Shown piece after piece: positions 48,077 through 57,691 of a DNA stretch of 64,000 nucleotides. The stretch is from Rhizobium leguminosarum bv. trifolii WSM2297 (lineage in GTDB: Bacteria; Pseudomonadota; Alphaproteobacteria; Rhizobiales; Rhizobiaceae), in assembly GCF_000271845.1 (NCBI RefSeq), contig NZ_JH719395.1, positions 3,342,253-3,406,252 on the forward strand, written 5' to 3'. The position numbers were made by a program, and so were the translations under genes. Every line of letters starts with the position of its first letter. Position 1 is the first letter of the stretch. A model generated the notes under the pieces. That model was given only the letters and a program-made list of their open reading frames with translations, did no database searches and was not told where the DNA came from.

Positions 48077-48681
48077 GCGAAGCCCCCGAAACGACGACCG
48101 CCAAACCGCGCCGGCTCGGTCACTACGCTCTGGCGCTTCTGCCGCTGATCGTCTTCGGCGGTATCGCGGCAACGGCCGCAAAGATGCTCTATGACCAGGA
48201 TTTCCACGGCAAGAATATCGCTGAAATCCCCTCCGCCCTGATCGGCACCAAGGCGCCGGCGCTAAACCTTCCGCCGCTCGACGGCGCGAACCTGCCGGCG
48301 CTGACCGATGCGGCAATCAAGGGCAAGCTCACCCTTGTCAATGTCTTCGCCTCCTGGTGCATTCCCTGCCGGGACGAGCATCCGGTTTTGAAAGAACTGG
48401 CGAAAGACGGACGGCTGAACATCGTTGCTATCAATTACAAGGACCAGAGCGACAACGCCCTGCGTTTCCTCGGCGAACTCGGCAACCCCTTTCAGGCGAT
48501 CGGCATCGACCCGAACGGCAAGGCGGCGATCGACTGGGGTGTCTACGGCATTCCAGAAAGTTATCTTGTCGGCCCCGACGGCACGATCCTCTACAAGCGC
48601 GTCGGCCCCTTCGACGACATCAGCCTGAAGGAAGGTTTGTTCCCAGCGATGGAAAAGGCGCTGGGGAAGCCGGCTTCGTAA
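48073..48681 (+). CDS. ccmG: Thiol:disulfide interchange protein CcmG (DsbE/CycY)
   Basis: 202 aa. N-terminal membrane anchor (about 16-36), then a thioredoxin fold with [14 protein letters not shown] (Cys96, Cys99), a [11 protein letters not shown] turn and the cis-proline in YGIPESYLV. It keeps apocytochrome c thiols reduced for heme ligation. The ATG overlaps the ccmD stop. ccmE, ccmF and ccmH, needed for the full system, are not in this window. Confidence 0.95.
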   Translation: MSEAPETTTAKPRRLGHYALALLPLIVFGGIAATAAKMLYDQDFHGKNIAEIPSALIGTKAPALNLPPLDGANLPALTDAAIKGKLTLVNVFASWCIPCRDEHPVLKELAKDGRLNIVAINYKDQSDNALRFLGELGNPFQAIGIDPNGKAAIDWGVYGIPESYLVGPDGTILYKRVGPFDDISLKEGLFPAMEKALGKPAS

Positions 48682-48697
48682 ATCATATCAATGAAGA

Positions 48698-48834
48698 CCC
48701 CTCCCCAACCCCTCCCCACAAGGGGGTGGGGCTAACGCGTGGCGCCCACTGCGGCAAAGCATCAACCTTTCTGCGGATGAAACGGTGAAATGGAATGCAG
48801 CGGAAGCGGCATCCAAGAGGGGTTGGGGAGGGGA
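48698..48834. repeat. Second G-run inverted repeat element after ccmG
   Basis: CCCCTCCCCAACCCCTCCCCACAAGGGGG (48698-) and an inverted partial copy, GGGGTTGGGGAGGGG, ending at 48834. Same sequence family as the element in the ccmA-ccmB gap, with diverged interior; the left copy has one changed base (GTGGGG). Confidence 0.75.
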
Positions 48835-48855
48835 CTTTCCGTGACCCTAGACTAG

Positions 48856-49443
48856 CTAAATCCCGCCTTGCCAGACCTTGATCGCCTCGACCGGCCAGAT
48901 CAGCATCACCACGTTCAGCGTCAGATTATCGCGGATCACATAGCCGGTGAAAATCTCGAAGAAGATGGCGATCGCCACCGTCAGCGCCACCGGCGCACGC
49001 GATGCGAAGAAGAAGCCGACGCACATGAAGACGGTGTCCATCGCCGAATTCAGAATGCTGTCGCCGTAATAATCGAGCGCGATCGTCGCCGTACGGTAGC
49101 GGTCGATGATGAGAGGCGAATTCTCCAGCAGTTCCCAGCCGGATTCGATGAACAGCGCGAGCAACAGCCGTGCCGCCAGCGGCTTGCGGCGCAGGACGAG
49201 ATGCCCGAGCCCGTAAAACAGGAAGCCGTGGATGATGTGCGACGGCGTGTACCAGTCGGACAGATGCTGCGAATTGCCGCTGGTATTGACCCCGCCTCCC
49301 CACAGCTTGACATAACCGCAGGCGCAGATCGGCACGCGGCCCATCAGGTATTCGGCGACGATCTGGGCGACCAGCACCGCAAGGCAGGCGACAAACCAGT
49401 AGGTCTGGTGTCTGACACGATACTCGACGTCTGCAGCGCTCAC
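48856..49443 (-). CDS. DUF2585 / UPF0314 membrane protein
   Basis: 195 aa with about five hydrophobic helices. [46 protein letters not shown] and [38 protein letters not shown] are the conserved blocks of UPF0314. Alphaproteobacterial membrane protein of unknown function. Its ATG overlaps the yciB stop, so the two are coupled. Confidence 0.92.
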   Translation of the reverse strand: MSAADVEYRVRHQTYWFVACLAVLVAQIVAEYLMGRVPICACGYVKLWGGGVNTSGNSQHLSDWYTPSHIIHGFLFYGLGHLVLRRKPLAARLLLALFIESGWELLENSPLIIDRYRTATIALDYYGDSILNSAMDTVFMCVGFFFASRAPVALTVAIAIFFEIFTGYVIRDNLTLNVVMLIWPVEAIKVWQGGI

Positions 49444-50084
49444 TTCTCGCCGTCCGTTTCCAGGTTGATGCTATGTTTGAGCACCAGCGGCATCTGCGCC
49501 AGCGTGAAGATGATGGTGATCGGCATCGTACCCCAGACCTTGAAGGCGACCCAGGTATCGTCCGAAAAATTGCGCCAGACGACTTCGTTCAGCACGGCGA
49601 GAAACAGGAAGAATATGCCCCAGCGGATGGTGAGCTTGCGCCAGCCTTCGGCATCGAGCTGGAAGGCGGCGTTGAAGACGTAGCCGAGCAGCGATTTGCC
49701 GAAGGCAAGCCCGCCGAGCAGCGCCACCCCGAAGAGCGCGTTGACGATGGTCGGCTTCATCTTGATGAAGGTCTCGTTCTGCAGCCAGATCGACAGCGAG
49801 CCGAAGATGACGACGACGATGCCGGACACGAACGGCATGATCGGCAGATGGCCGAGCACGATCTTCGAAACCACAAGCGAAATGATCGTCGCCGCCATGA
49901 ACAGCCCGGTCGCGACGAACAGTGGACCACCAAGCTCAGAAAGTGCCGGAAACTTCTCCACCAGCCACGGACCGCGCAGATTGGCAAAGAAGAAGATCAG
50001 GAGCGGCCCGAGCTCCAGCGCCAGCTTCAGCAGCGGATGATGCCGGTCGGCCGTGGTCGGGGTGATATCGCTTTCGGTGGTCAT
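49440..50084 (-). CDS. yciB: Septation / intracellular-growth protein YciB (IspZ-like)
   Basis: 214 aa, five or six membrane helices. [25 protein letters not shown] is the YciB opening, and [56 protein letters not shown] the C-terminal block. The family affects septation and envelope integrity. It follows ftsY after 78 bases and overlaps the DUF2585 gene, suggesting one operon. Confidence 0.94.
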   Translation of the reverse strand: MTTESDITPTTADRHHPLLKLALELGPLLIFFFANLRGPWLVEKFPALSELGGPLFVATGLFMAATIISLVVSKIVLGHLPIMPFVSGIVVVIFGSLSIWLQNETFIKMKPTIVNALFGVALLGGLAFGKSLLGYVFNAAFQLDAEGWRKLTIRWGIFFLFLAVLNEVVWRNFSDDTWVAFKVWGTMPITIIFTLAQMPLVLKHSINLETDGEK

Positions 50085-50162
50085 GCGTTCTTCGAACCTG
50101 CTATTCCTGAAAACTTGGTTGCCGGCCGTGCCTTGCCGGCTTTCGGCGGCATATCTGTGGCA

Positions 50163-51752
50163 TCATTGGGGAAGTCCGGCAATGGCGTGGGCAAAATCCT
50201 CTGCCTCGAACGGCTCGAGATCGTCGACGCCCTCACCGACACCGATGAAATAAACCGGCAGTTTGTGCTTGGCGGAAATGGCGACGAGGATGCCGCCCCG
50301 CGCCGTGCCGTCGAGCTTGGTCATGATCAGCCCGTTGACGCCGGCAACATTGCGGAAGATTTCGACCTGGCTCAACGCATTCTGCCCTGTCGTCGCATCG
50401 AGCGTCTGCAGCACGGTGTGCGGTGCATCGGGATCGAGTTTGCCGAGCACACGGACGATCTTTTCGAGCTCGGCCATCAGTTCGGCCTTGTTCTGCAGGC
50501 GGCCGGCAGTATCGACGATCAGCACGTCGCATTTGCGGGCCTTCGCCTGTTCGAAGGCATCATAAGCAAGGCCGGCGGCATCGGCGCCGAGCTTGGTGCC
50601 GATGAATTCGGACTGCGTCCGGTCGGCCCAGATTTTCAGCTGCTCGATCGCCGCGGCGCGGAACGTGTCGCCGGCGGCCAGCATCACCTTCAGCCCGGCG
50701 CCGGAAAGTTTGGCCGCGAGCTTGCCGATCGTCGTCGTCTTGCCGGTGCCGTTGACGCCGACGACGAGGATGACATGCGGCTTGTGCGAGAGGTCGAGCT
50801 GCAGCGGCTTGGCGACCGGCTTCAGAACCTTGGCGATTTCGGACGCCATGATCCGGCTGACATCCTCGCCGGTGACATCCTTGCCATAGCGCTCGGAAGC
50901 GAGCGTATCGGTGACGCGCAGCGCCGTCTCGACGCCGAGATCGGCCTGAATCAGCAGGTCTTCGAGATCCTGCAGCGTCTCGTCATCGAGCTTGCGCTTC
51001 GTGAAAAGGGCGGTGATCTGGCCGGTCAGCTGCGAGGAGGTGCGCGCGAGCCCGTTGCGCAGGCGCTGGAACCAGCTGAGTTTCGGCTGCAGAACAACGG
51101 GCTGCGGTGCGACGATTGCGGGGCCGGTGGCGAAGCCTTTGGGCAGGATCGGCTCAACGGCTGGCGCTGGCTCCATCGGCTCCGATGACGGCAGGGGCGT
51201 TTCGGCCGAAATGTCGCGATCCGCAGCTTCCCCCCCTACCCTGCCGGGCATCCCCCCCACAGGTGGGGGGAGACCCGTGGAAGCATCTTCCGCCCCATCT
51301 ACGGAATCATGTGGGACAGCGGGCTCACTTTCGACATCCATTGTCTGGCGGGGAGCATCCAGCTGCTCAGTCCCCCCACCTGTGGGGGGGACGCCCGGCA
51401 GGGTAGGGGGGGCATCTTCCGCAATGCTCTCAGCCTCAGCCTCCAGCAATGAAAGCGGCACGATACCCATGTCGCTCAGTTGATCAGCAGCTGGCAGGAT
51501 TACAGCTTCTTCCGGGATCGTCAGTTCATCGACAACCTCAATTCCACCCTGCCCGATATCCGCCGCCGGCCCGCCGGCCGTATCCATCTCCTCGGGAAGA
51601 ACCGGATCATCCGCGACCGGCAGATCTTCTTCGCGCGAATGCGGCTCGAGCTCCGTTTCGATCGCCTTTAGTTCGGCAAGCTCCGGCGCGTTCGTCTCCG
51701 CCGGCTTGTCCTTGCCGAAGGTGAAGACCTTTTTGATGAAACTGAGCGCCAT
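50163..51752 (-). CDS. ftsY: Signal recognition particle receptor FtsY with palindromic insertion
   Basis: 529 aa. The SRP-receptor GTPase that docks ribosomes carrying membrane proteins at the inner membrane. The NG domain is C-terminal: GVNGTGKTTT (about 330-339) and DTAGR, TKLDGTARGG and the N-domain ahead of it. The acidic A-domain (1-200) has a low-complexity insertion at residues 114-175, encoded by a 183-base inverted repeat in frame (PPTLPGVPPTGGG ... PPPVGGMPGRVGG). The C-terminal GTPase is intact, so the protein should work. It starts 17 bases after mtaB. Confidence 0.96.
   Translation of the reverse strand: MALSFIKKVFTFGKDKPAETNAPELAELKAIETELEPHSREEDLPVADDPVLPEEMDTAGGPAADIGQGGIEVVDELTIPEEAVILPAADQLSDMGIVPLSLLEAEAESIAEDAPPTLPGVPPTGGGTEQLDAPRQTMDVESEPAVPHDSVDGAEDASTGLPPPVGGMPGRVGGEAADRDISAETPLPSSEPMEPAPAVEPILPKGFATGPAIVAPQPVVLQPKLSWFQRLRNGLARTSSQLTGQITALFTKRKLDDETLQDLEDLLIQADLGVETALRVTDTLASERYGKDVTGEDVSRIMASEIAKVLKPVAKPLQLDLSHKPHVILVVGVNGTGKTTTIGKLAAKLSGAGLKVMLAAGDTFRAAAIEQLKIWADRTQSEFIGTKLGADAAGLAYDAFEQAKARKCDVLIVDTAGRLQNKAELMAELEKIVRVLGKLDPDAPHTVLQTLDATTGQNALSQVEIFRNVAGVNGLIMTKLDGTARGGILVAISAKHKLPVYFIGVGEGVDDLEPFEAEDFAHAIAGLPQ
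51230..51412. repeat. 42-bp inverted-repeat element inserted in frame in ftsY
   Basis: Left arm 51230-51271 and right arm 51371-51412 are inverted copies with one mismatch, around a 99-base spacer. Total 183 bases = 61 codons, so the frame is kept. It encodes Pro/Gly-rich sequence in the acidic N-terminal domain. Similar in style, but not sequence, to the ccm repeats. Confidence 0.9.
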
Positions 51753-51768
51753 GGGGATTCCGTGAAAG

Positions 51769-53040
51769 TCAGGCCGCTGCGGCCGTCAATTGCATGTCGA
51801 GGTGCTTGCCATTGTGGCCGGTGATCGTGGCCGGCACAAGTTCGCCGGGACGAAGGCCTGGCGCGGCAACCAGCGTGAAGTTTTCCGTATGCGCCAGACC
51901 GTTGTTTTCAACAAGCAGCCATTGCCGGCTTCCGATCATGCCGTCGAGATGGGACTGATGCAGCCTCTGTCCAGTGGCGCGCAGCCTGGCGGCGCGATCC
52001 TTGATGAGCGAGCGGTCGAGCTGCGGCATGCGGGCGGCCGGCGTGCCGGGACGCGGGCTATAGGGAAAGACATGCAGATGCGCGATATCGGCCTCTTCGG
52101 CCAGTCGCACCGCATTCCCGAACATCTCTTCCGTCTCTGTGGGGAAACCGGCGATCATGTCGGCGCCGAAGCTCATCTCGGGACGAAGCCGGCGTGCATC
52201 CTCGATGAAACGCAATGCATCGGCACGCGAATGCCGCCGCTTCATCCGTTTCAGGATCATGTCGTCGCCGTGCTGCAGCGACAGATGCAGATGCGGCATG
52301 AAGCGCGGCTCGTCGGCGATCAGATCCATCAGATGAGCGTCAGCCTCGATGCTGTCGATCGAGGAAAGCCGCAGACGACGGATTTCCGGGAGCTGTTTCA
52401 GCAGCGTCTTTGCCAGAAGCCCGAGCGTCGGCGCGCCCGGCAGATCGCCGCCGTAGCTGGTGGCATCGACGCCGGTCAGCACGATTTCGCGATAACCGCT
52501 GTCGACCAGCTTGCGGGCCTGGTCGACGACCGCTCCCATCGGCACGGAGCGGGAATTGCCGCGGCCATAGGGGATGATGCAGAAGGTGCAGCGATGATCG
52601 CAGCCGTTCTGCACCTGAATGAAGGCGCGCACATGGCCGTCGATGTGTCTGACCATCTGCGGCGCCGTCGCCTTGACGCTCAGGATGTCGTTGACGCGGA
52701 GCTTCTCTTCGGCCGACACGCCGAAATCCGGCAGGCTGCGGTAGGAAGCGCTCGTCAGCTTCTCCTCGTTGCCGAGCACGGCATCGACCTCCGCCATCGC
52801 GGCGAAGGTTTCCTTTTCCGTCTGCGCGGCGCAGCCGGTGACGATGATGCGGGCATGCGGATTGTCGCGCCGTGCCCGGCGGATTGCCTGGCGGGCCTGA
52901 CGCACGGCCTCGCCGGTCACCGCACAGGTGTTGACCAGGATGGCATTGTTGAGCCCGGCCTTTTCAGCCTGCGCCTTCATCACTTCGGATTCATATGTGT
53001 TGAGGCGGCAGCCGAAGGTAATGACCTCGACGCCGCTCAC
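51769..53040 (-). CDS. mtaB: tRNA t6A37 methylthiotransferase MtaB
   Basis: 423 aa. It adds the methylthio group to t6A37 to make ms2t6A. Cluster cysteines C11, C39 and C70 are in the UPF0004 domain, radical-SAM cysteines C147, C151 and C154 in [17 protein letters not shown], followed by a TRAM domain. The GTG overlaps the dapF stop as GTGA; longer frames lie in dapF. It depends on tsaD's product, which is made in a separate operon in this window. Confidence 0.95.
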   Translation of the reverse strand: MSGVEVITFGCRLNTYESEVMKAQAEKAGLNNAILVNTCAVTGEAVRQARQAIRRARRDNPHARIIVTGCAAQTEKETFAAMAEVDAVLGNEEKLTSASYRSLPDFGVSAEEKLRVNDILSVKATAPQMVRHIDGHVRAFIQVQNGCDHRCTFCIIPYGRGNSRSVPMGAVVDQARKLVDSGYREIVLTGVDATSYGGDLPGAPTLGLLAKTLLKQLPEIRRLRLSSIDSIEADAHLMDLIADEPRFMPHLHLSLQHGDDMILKRMKRRHSRADALRFIEDARRLRPEMSFGADMIAGFPTETEEMFGNAVRLAEEADIAHLHVFPYSPRPGTPAARMPQLDRSLIKDRAARLRATGQRLHQSHLDGMIGSRQWLLVENNGLAHTENFTLVAAPGLRPGELVPATITGHNGKHLDMQLTAAAA

Positions 53041-53942
53041 TGCGCCCCCGCCTCTTGGGTACCCTCGCGCGACCAGAGACCGGTCGACGGATCGAGCCTG
53101 CCCGACCATTCCCATTCGGCCGGACCGGTCATGATCACGTGATCGTCGCGCTCGCGCCATTCGATTGAAAGCGTGGCCGGCGGCTTGGCGCTTGCCACAT
53201 TGATCGTCACCTTGCGGCCGGTGCGGCCGGTGCGCGCACCGCTGACGGCGGCAGAGCAGGCGGCAGAGCCGCAGGCAAGCGTCAGGCCTGCGCCGCGCTC
53301 CCAGGTCCGCGTCGTCACCGAGGTCGGCGACGTCACTTGCGCCAGGGTGATATTGGCGCGTTCGGGAAACATCGGATGGTTTTCGAGCAGCGGGCCGAAG
53401 CGGGCGAGATCATAGGACATCACATCCCTGTCCACCCAGAAGATCGCATGTGGATTGCCCATCGACATGGCAGATGGCGAATGCAGCACCGGATTGTCGA
53501 TCGGGCCGATCTGCAGTTCGATGCGGCTGGTGTCGTGGAATTCCTCCGCCAGCGGGATCCTGTCCCAATCGAACACCGGTCGGCCCATATCGACGGAGAT
53601 CGTCCCGTCCTCATGCTCGACGGCGTTGAGGATGCCGGCGACGGTCTGGAAGGTGAAGGCCTTCCGGCCGGTCTCGGCGGCCAGCGCCTGCACCACACAG
53701 CGCGTGCCATTGCCGCAAGCCTGCGCCTTCGAGCCGTCGGAATTCAGGATATCGATGAAGGCATCGGTGCCGTCGGCCTTCGGATCATGGATCGCCATGA
53801 TCTGGTCGAACTCGGTCTGCGGGTCGGCATTGAGTGCGACGGCCGCAGCCGGCGTCACCTTGTCCGGCCGGCCGCGCATGTCGACGACCAGGATCTTGTT
53901 GCCAAGCCCGTTCATCCTCGCGAATTCGACCGTTGCGCTCAT
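53037..53942 (-). CDS. dapF: Diaminopimelate epimerase
   Basis: 301 aa. It converts LL- to meso-diaminopimelate for lysine and peptidoglycan. The catalytic cysteines are Cys76 in ACGNGTRC and Cys224 in [26 protein letters not shown] is the N-terminal mark. The ATG starting [12 protein letters not shown] is the family start; 45 more codons upstream have no similarity. Its stop overlaps mtaB. The dapF-mtaB-ftsY order is common in rhizobia. Confidence 0.96.
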   Translation of the reverse strand: MSATVEFARMNGLGNKILVVDMRGRPDKVTPAAAVALNADPQTEFDQIMAIHDPKADGTDAFIDILNSDGSKAQACGNGTRCVVQALAAETGRKAFTFQTVAGILNAVEHEDGTISVDMGRPVFDWDRIPLAEEFHDTSRIELQIGPIDNPVLHSPSAMSMGNPHAIFWVDRDVMSYDLARFGPLLENHPMFPERANITLAQVTSPTSVTTRTWERGAGLTLACGSAACSAAVSGARTGRTGRKVTINVASAKPPATLSIEWRERDDHVIMTGPAEWEWSGRLDPSTGLWSREGTQEAGAQ

Positions 53943-54039
53943 GAGATCATCCCGTCCGTGTTTCCGCTGTATATGGCGGAAACACGAGGGAATTACCAGT
54001 GGGTGCCGGGCAGACGCTGCGCTTGGAGCCGGTCCGGCT

Positions 54040-54243
54040 TTACCGCTCAGCGCCGTCGGAAGCGAAGGACGCCGCATGCGCTTCGAGGATGGCGGCGGTG
54101 ATGACCTTTCTCAGCTCGTAGACCAGCGAGCGGGACCGCTTGCGATCCAGATCCTGTGCCGCCTTGGCAAGACTAAGGCCTTCGTTCAGAACAATATGAT
54201 GGGCCCGTGCCAGTGCCCAGCTCTCAATATCAGGATTTAACAT
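54040..54243 (-). CDS. Small uncharacterised protein
   Basis: 67 aa. [60 protein letters not shown]: mainly helical, basic in the middle. No family recognised. GGAG precedes the ATG at seven bases, which supports this start over one seven codons upstream. It is 97 bases ahead of dapF on the same strand and may be its first gene. Confidence 0.6.
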   Translation of the reverse strand: MLNPDIESWALARAHHIVLNEGLSLAKAAQDLDRKRSRSLVYELRKVITAAILEAHAASFASDGAER

Positions 54244-54451
54244 TCGATATCTCCGCCGATTCATTCGGCATCAAGGATATTTACGAATCATTTTACAGGA
54301 CGCACTTAAGTAGAAAATAGAATCATAAGCGGAATATTTTGCAACTGGCCTCTATCGCGAATTCAGGCCGTTAGCCGGAAATTTAACCAGCGACGTTTGG
54401 ACCGAACGGGCATCCGAAACGCCCGCATGCGGTGATCTGTCCGCATTCGCC

Positions 54452-54480
54452 TTGACTTTCACGCGACTTTCCTGTTTATC
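54452..54480 (+). promoter_or_regulatory. Sigma-70-type promoter upstream of ffh leader RNA
   Basis: TTGACT (54452-54457), 17 bases, TTTATC (54475-54480). Places transcript start near 54487, right at the structured RNA. Confidence 0.5.
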
Positions 54481-54486
54481 GCGCCC

Positions 54487-54582
54487 AATCCGCGACGAGC
54501 CGCATGACTCCGAGCCGCCGACCGGGACCTGAGATCCCGGAGGTCAACACCCGACAGCGCGATGCGCCCTCGGGTGCTTTTT
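54487..54582 (+). ncRNA. Candidate ffh leader / sRNA motif with terminator
   Basis: Hairpin 1 CCGGGA/TCCCGG (54522-54540), then CACCCGA/TCGGGTG around GCGC/GCGC (54548-54576) followed by TTTTT (54578-54582), which is terminator-like. The ffh motif reported upstream of alphaproteobacterial ffh genes has this position. RNA of about 96 bases could be an attenuating leader or a separate sRNA. Confidence 0.5.
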
Positions 54583-54666
54583 GGCTTTGCGTCTTGTTTT
54601 CGTCACGGAAAAGCACGACGTTTCCGGGCATATCGAACCCGCCCGAAACGTATCAAGGAAGAGCCG

Positions 54667-56250
54667 ATGTTTGAAAACCTCCAGGACCGTCTTGGATCCA
54701 TTCTGAATGGACTGACAGGCCGTGGCGCGCTTTCGGAAGCCGATGTTTCCGCAGCGTTGCGCGAGGTTCGCCGGGCGTTGCTGGAGGCCGACGTCGCCCT
54801 CGACGTCGTGCGTTCCTTCACAGACCGCGTGCGTGAAAAGGCTGTCGGCGCCGAGATCCTGAAGTCGATCAAACCCGGCCAGATGGTCGTCAAGATCGTC
54901 CATGACGAACTGATCGAGATGCTGGGCGGCGAAGGCGTCGGCATCGACCTGCATGCAGCCGCCCCTGTCGTCGTCATGATGGTCGGCCTGCAGGGCTCGG
55001 GCAAGACGACGACGAGCGCCAAGATCGCCAATCGCCTGTCGACGCGCGACAAGAAGAAAGTGCTGATGGCGTCGCTCGACACGCGCCGTCCCGCCGCCCA
55101 GGAGCAGCTGCGCCAGCTCGGCGCCCAGGCCAATATCGATACGCTGCCCATCATCGTTGGGCAGTCGCCGACCGATATTGCCGCGCGCGCCGTGCAGGCA
55201 GCCAGGCTCGGCGGCCATGACGTCGTCATCCTCGACACCGCCGGTCGCACCCATATCGACGAGCCCTTGATGGTCGAGATGGCCGACATCAAGAAGCGCT
55301 CGAACCCGCATGAAATCCTGCTGGTCGCCGACTCACTGACCGGCCAGGACGCCGTCAACCTCGCCCGCAATTTCGACGAACGCGTCGGCATCACCGGTCT
55401 GGTGCTGACCCGCATGGACGGCGACGGCCGCGGCGGTGCTGCCCTTTCGATGCGCGCCGTCACCGGCAAGCCGATCAAGCTGATCGGTGTCGGCGAGAAG
55501 ATGAGCGAGCTCGAGGAGTTCCATCCCCGCCGCATCGCCGACCGCATTCTCGGCATGGGCGATATCGTCTCGCTCGTCGAGCGCGCCGCGGAGAATATCG
55601 ACGCCGAGAAGGCGGCGGCCATGGCCGCCAAGATGGCCAAGGGCAAGTTCGACCTCGACGACCTCGCCGATCAGCTGCGCCAGATGCAGAAGATGGGCGG
55701 CATGGGCGGCATCATGGGAATGATGCCCGGCATGGCCGGCATGAAGGACAAGATGGCCGCAGCCGGCCTCGACGACAGGCTTTTCGGCCGCCAGATCGCC
55801 ATCATCCAGTCGATGACCAAGGCCGAACGCGCCAATCCCGACCTGCTCAAGCATTCCCGCAAGAAGCGCATCGCCGCCGGCTCCGGCACCGATGCCGCCG
55901 CCATCAACAAGCTTCTGAAAATGCACCGCCAGATGGCCGACATGATGAAGATGATGGGCGGCAAGGGCAAAGGCGGCATGATGAAGCAGATGATGGGCGG
56001 CCTTGCCGGCAAGATGGGGCTCGGCGGCGGCATGGGTGGCATGGGGGGCATGCCCGATCTCTCGAATATCGATCCCCGCCAGCTCGAGGCCCTGCAGAAG
56101 CAGGCCGAAGCGGCGGGGCTTGGAAAACCGGGTGGGGGTATGCCCGGTCTCGGCGGTCTGCCGGGTGGTTTGCCTGGCCTCGGCGGCGCCAAACTGCCGG
56201 GCCTCGGCGGTGGTTTCCCGGGATTGCCCGGATTGCCGAAGAAGAAGTGA
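54667..56250 (+). CDS. ffh: Signal recognition particle protein Ffh
   Basis: 527 aa. GTPase and signal-sequence-binding subunit of SRP. N domain, then G domain with GLQGSGKT (107-114), DTAGRTHIDE and TRMDGDGRGGA; the methionine-rich M domain (about 330-460) binds 4.5S RNA and signal peptides, and a Gly/Met/Pro tail (MGGMGGMPDL, GLGGLPGGLPGLGG) follows. AAGGAAGA precedes the ATG. It is longer than E. coli Ffh (453) because of the tail. First gene of an ffh-CM-rpsP-rimM-trmD set. Confidence 0.97.
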   Translation: MFENLQDRLGSILNGLTGRGALSEADVSAALREVRRALLEADVALDVVRSFTDRVREKAVGAEILKSIKPGQMVVKIVHDELIEMLGGEGVGIDLHAAAPVVVMMVGLQGSGKTTTSAKIANRLSTRDKKKVLMASLDTRRPAAQEQLRQLGAQANIDTLPIIVGQSPTDIAARAVQAARLGGHDVVILDTAGRTHIDEPLMVEMADIKKRSNPHEILLVADSLTGQDAVNLARNFDERVGITGLVLTRMDGDGRGGAALSMRAVTGKPIKLIGVGEKMSELEEFHPRRIADRILGMGDIVSLVERAAENIDAEKAAAMAAKMAKGKFDLDDLADQLRQMQKMGGMGGIMGMMPGMAGMKDKMAAAGLDDRLFGRQIAIIQSMTKAERANPDLLKHSRKKRIAAGSGTDAAAINKLLKMHRQMADMMKMMGGKGKGGMMKQMMGGLAGKMGLGGGMGGMGGMPDLSNIDPRQLEALQKQAEAAGLGKPGGGMPGLGGLPGGLPGLGGAKLPGLGGGFPGLPGLPKKK

Positions 56251-56266
56251 AAGGATCGCTTGCCCC

Positions 56267-56587
56267 ATGATTGATCCAAACGTCAAAGCCCAGCTCGCGA
56301 GCTATCGTCAGTCGATCGACAATATCGATGCCGCTCTCGTGCACATGCTGGCCGAACGCTTCCGCTGCACCAAAGAGGTCGGCGTGCTGAAGGCCAAATA
56401 CAATCTGCCGCCGGCCGACCCGGCGCGCGAGGAATACCAGATCGAACGCCTTCGCCAGCTGGCGAAAGCCGCCAATCTGGACCCGGATTTCGCCGAGAAG
56501 TTCCTGAACTTCGTCATCAAGGAAGTCATCCGGCATCATGAGCAGATCGCTGCGGATCACGCTGAACAAAGCGCCGCAGCCCGATAA
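56267..56587 (+). CDS. Chorismate mutase (AroQ-type)
   Basis: 106 aa, all helical. LASYRQSIDNIDAALVHMLAERFRCTKEVGVLKAKYNLPPADPAREEYQIERL has the AroQ residues (Arg, Lys-Val-Gly, and the RE pair) of the single-domain fold. It converts chorismate to prephenate. It starts 16 bases after ffh and ends 47 bases before rpsP. A separate type of mutase for Tyr/Phe probably exists elsewhere. The start MIDPNVKAQL is the only one of right length. Confidence 0.93.
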   Translation: MIDPNVKAQLASYRQSIDNIDAALVHMLAERFRCTKEVGVLKAKYNLPPADPAREEYQIERLRQLAKAANLDPDFAEKFLNFVIKEVIRHHEQIAADHAEQSAAAR

Positions 56588-56634
56588 CCACACCGCCCAC
56601 GAAGCGGTCAAGGAAAGCCTAAGGAGTAAAGAAC

Positions 56635-57006
56635 ATGGCACTGAAAATTCGTCTCGCCCGCGGTGGCTCCAAGAAGCGCCCGTATTACCACGTCGTTCTC
56701 GCCGATGCGCGCAGCCCGCGTGACGGCCGTTTCCTCGAGAACCTCGGTTCCTGGAACCCGATGCTCGCCAAGGACGACGAAAAGCGCGTTCAGCTGAACG
56801 CCGAGCGCATCAAGCACTGGATCGAAAACGGCGCCCAGCCGACCGACCGTGTTCTGCGCTTCCTCGCTGAGGCCGGCGTTGCCAAGCGCGAAGTCAAGAA
56901 CAACCCCGAGAAGGCAAAGCCGGGCAAGCGCGCCCAGGAACGCGCCGCAGAAAAGGCTCAGAAGGTCGCTGACGCCGCCGCTGCTGCTGCCGACGCCGCG
57001 GAATAA
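56635..57006 (+). CDS. rpsP: 30S ribosomal protein S16
   Basis: 123 aa. [41 protein letters not shown] (2-42) is the S16 signature; the core ends near residue 88. Beyond it a Lys/Ala/Glu tail of about 35 residues ([25 protein letters not shown]) extends the E. coli length (82). GGAGTAAAG precedes the ATG. Highly expressed in the rpsP-rimM-trmD-rplS operon. Confidence 0.98.
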   Translation: MALKIRLARGGSKKRPYYHVVLADARSPRDGRFLENLGSWNPMLAKDDEKRVQLNAERIKHWIENGAQPTDRVLRFLAEAGVAKREVKNNPEKAKPGKRAQERAAEKAQKVADAAAAAADAAE

Positions 57007-57121
57007 TCGGGATAGTCCCTATCGAACGGGCGGCATGGCGACATGCCGCCCGTTTTCGTTTCCAATCCTCCGCACTTCGTTTATGAGAAATCTGTCTTTC
57101 CGGCTTCACATGAAGGGACCC

Positions 57122-57691
57122 ATGACAAAGCTCGAAAACCCCGTTCTGATGGCGACGATCGGTGGCGCGCAAGGCCTCCGGGGAGAAGTGCGCGCCAAGG
57201 CCTACACGGCCGATCCGAGCGCCCTTGGCGACTACGGCCACCTGCACAGCATGGACGGCCGCAGCTTCGAAGTCCTCGAAATCCGCGAAACGAAGAATGT
57301 CGTCGTCGTCCGTTTCCGCGGCATCAACGACCGCAACGCCGCCGAGGCGCTGAACGGCCTGGAACTCTATATCGAACGCGACAACCTGCCCGACGAGGAG
57401 CTGGAGGACGACGAGTTCTACTACGCCGATCTCGAGGGTCTCGAAGCGCGGGACGACAAGGGCGTCAGCTATGGCACGGTCACCGGCGTCTTCGACTTCG
57501 GCGCCGGTGATTTGCTGGAGCTCAAAGGTCCGGGCAAGCGCCCGGTGCTGATCCCCTTCTCGGAATCCTCGGTGCTGGAGATCGACCTCGAGGCCGGCAC
57601 GCTGCTGATCGATCCGCTGGCGGCAGGGCTGGTCGACGATCCGGAAGAGCTTTCGAAATTCACCGCGGACAAGCCGAAAAAGAAGAAGTGA
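57122..57691 (+). CDS. rimM: Ribosome maturation factor RimM
   Basis: 189 aa. [20 protein letters not shown] is the N-terminal domain opening; [38 protein letters not shown] is the PRC-barrel start. It assists 30S head assembly with S19. The ATG follows AAGGGA. Stop overlaps the trmD start by a base (TGATG). A Lys-rich tail (DKPKKKK) ends the protein. Confidence 0.96.
   Translation: MTKLENPVLMATIGGAQGLRGEVRAKAYTADPSALGDYGHLHSMDGRSFEVLEIRETKNVVVVRFRGINDRNAAEALNGLELYIERDNLPDEELEDDEFYYADLEGLEARDDKGVSYGTVTGVFDFGAGDLLELKGPGKRPVLIPFSESSVLEIDLEAGTLLIDPLAAGLVDDPEELSKFTADKPKKKK

Larger units (their letters stand above)
54244..54666. other. Intergenic region with ffh promoter and leader
   Basis: 423 bases. 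AT-rich upstream half with no reading frame recognised, then a promoter (54452-54480), a structured RNA (54487-54582) and 84 bases before ffh. No SRP RNA here: the GGAAGGAAGCAGCC loop of 4.5S RNA is absent. Confidence 0.5.

Noticed and set aside
46225..48834. Insertion sequence or CRISPR made by the G-run repeats
   Set aside because: No transposase frame, no regular spacer array; arms are inverted, with 89-base interiors, so this is a MITE/REP-like element.
54487..54582. 4.5S SRP RNA gene next to ffh
   Set aside because: The conserved GGAAGGAAGCAGCC apical loop is missing, and the folding is two separate hairpins rather than one long one.
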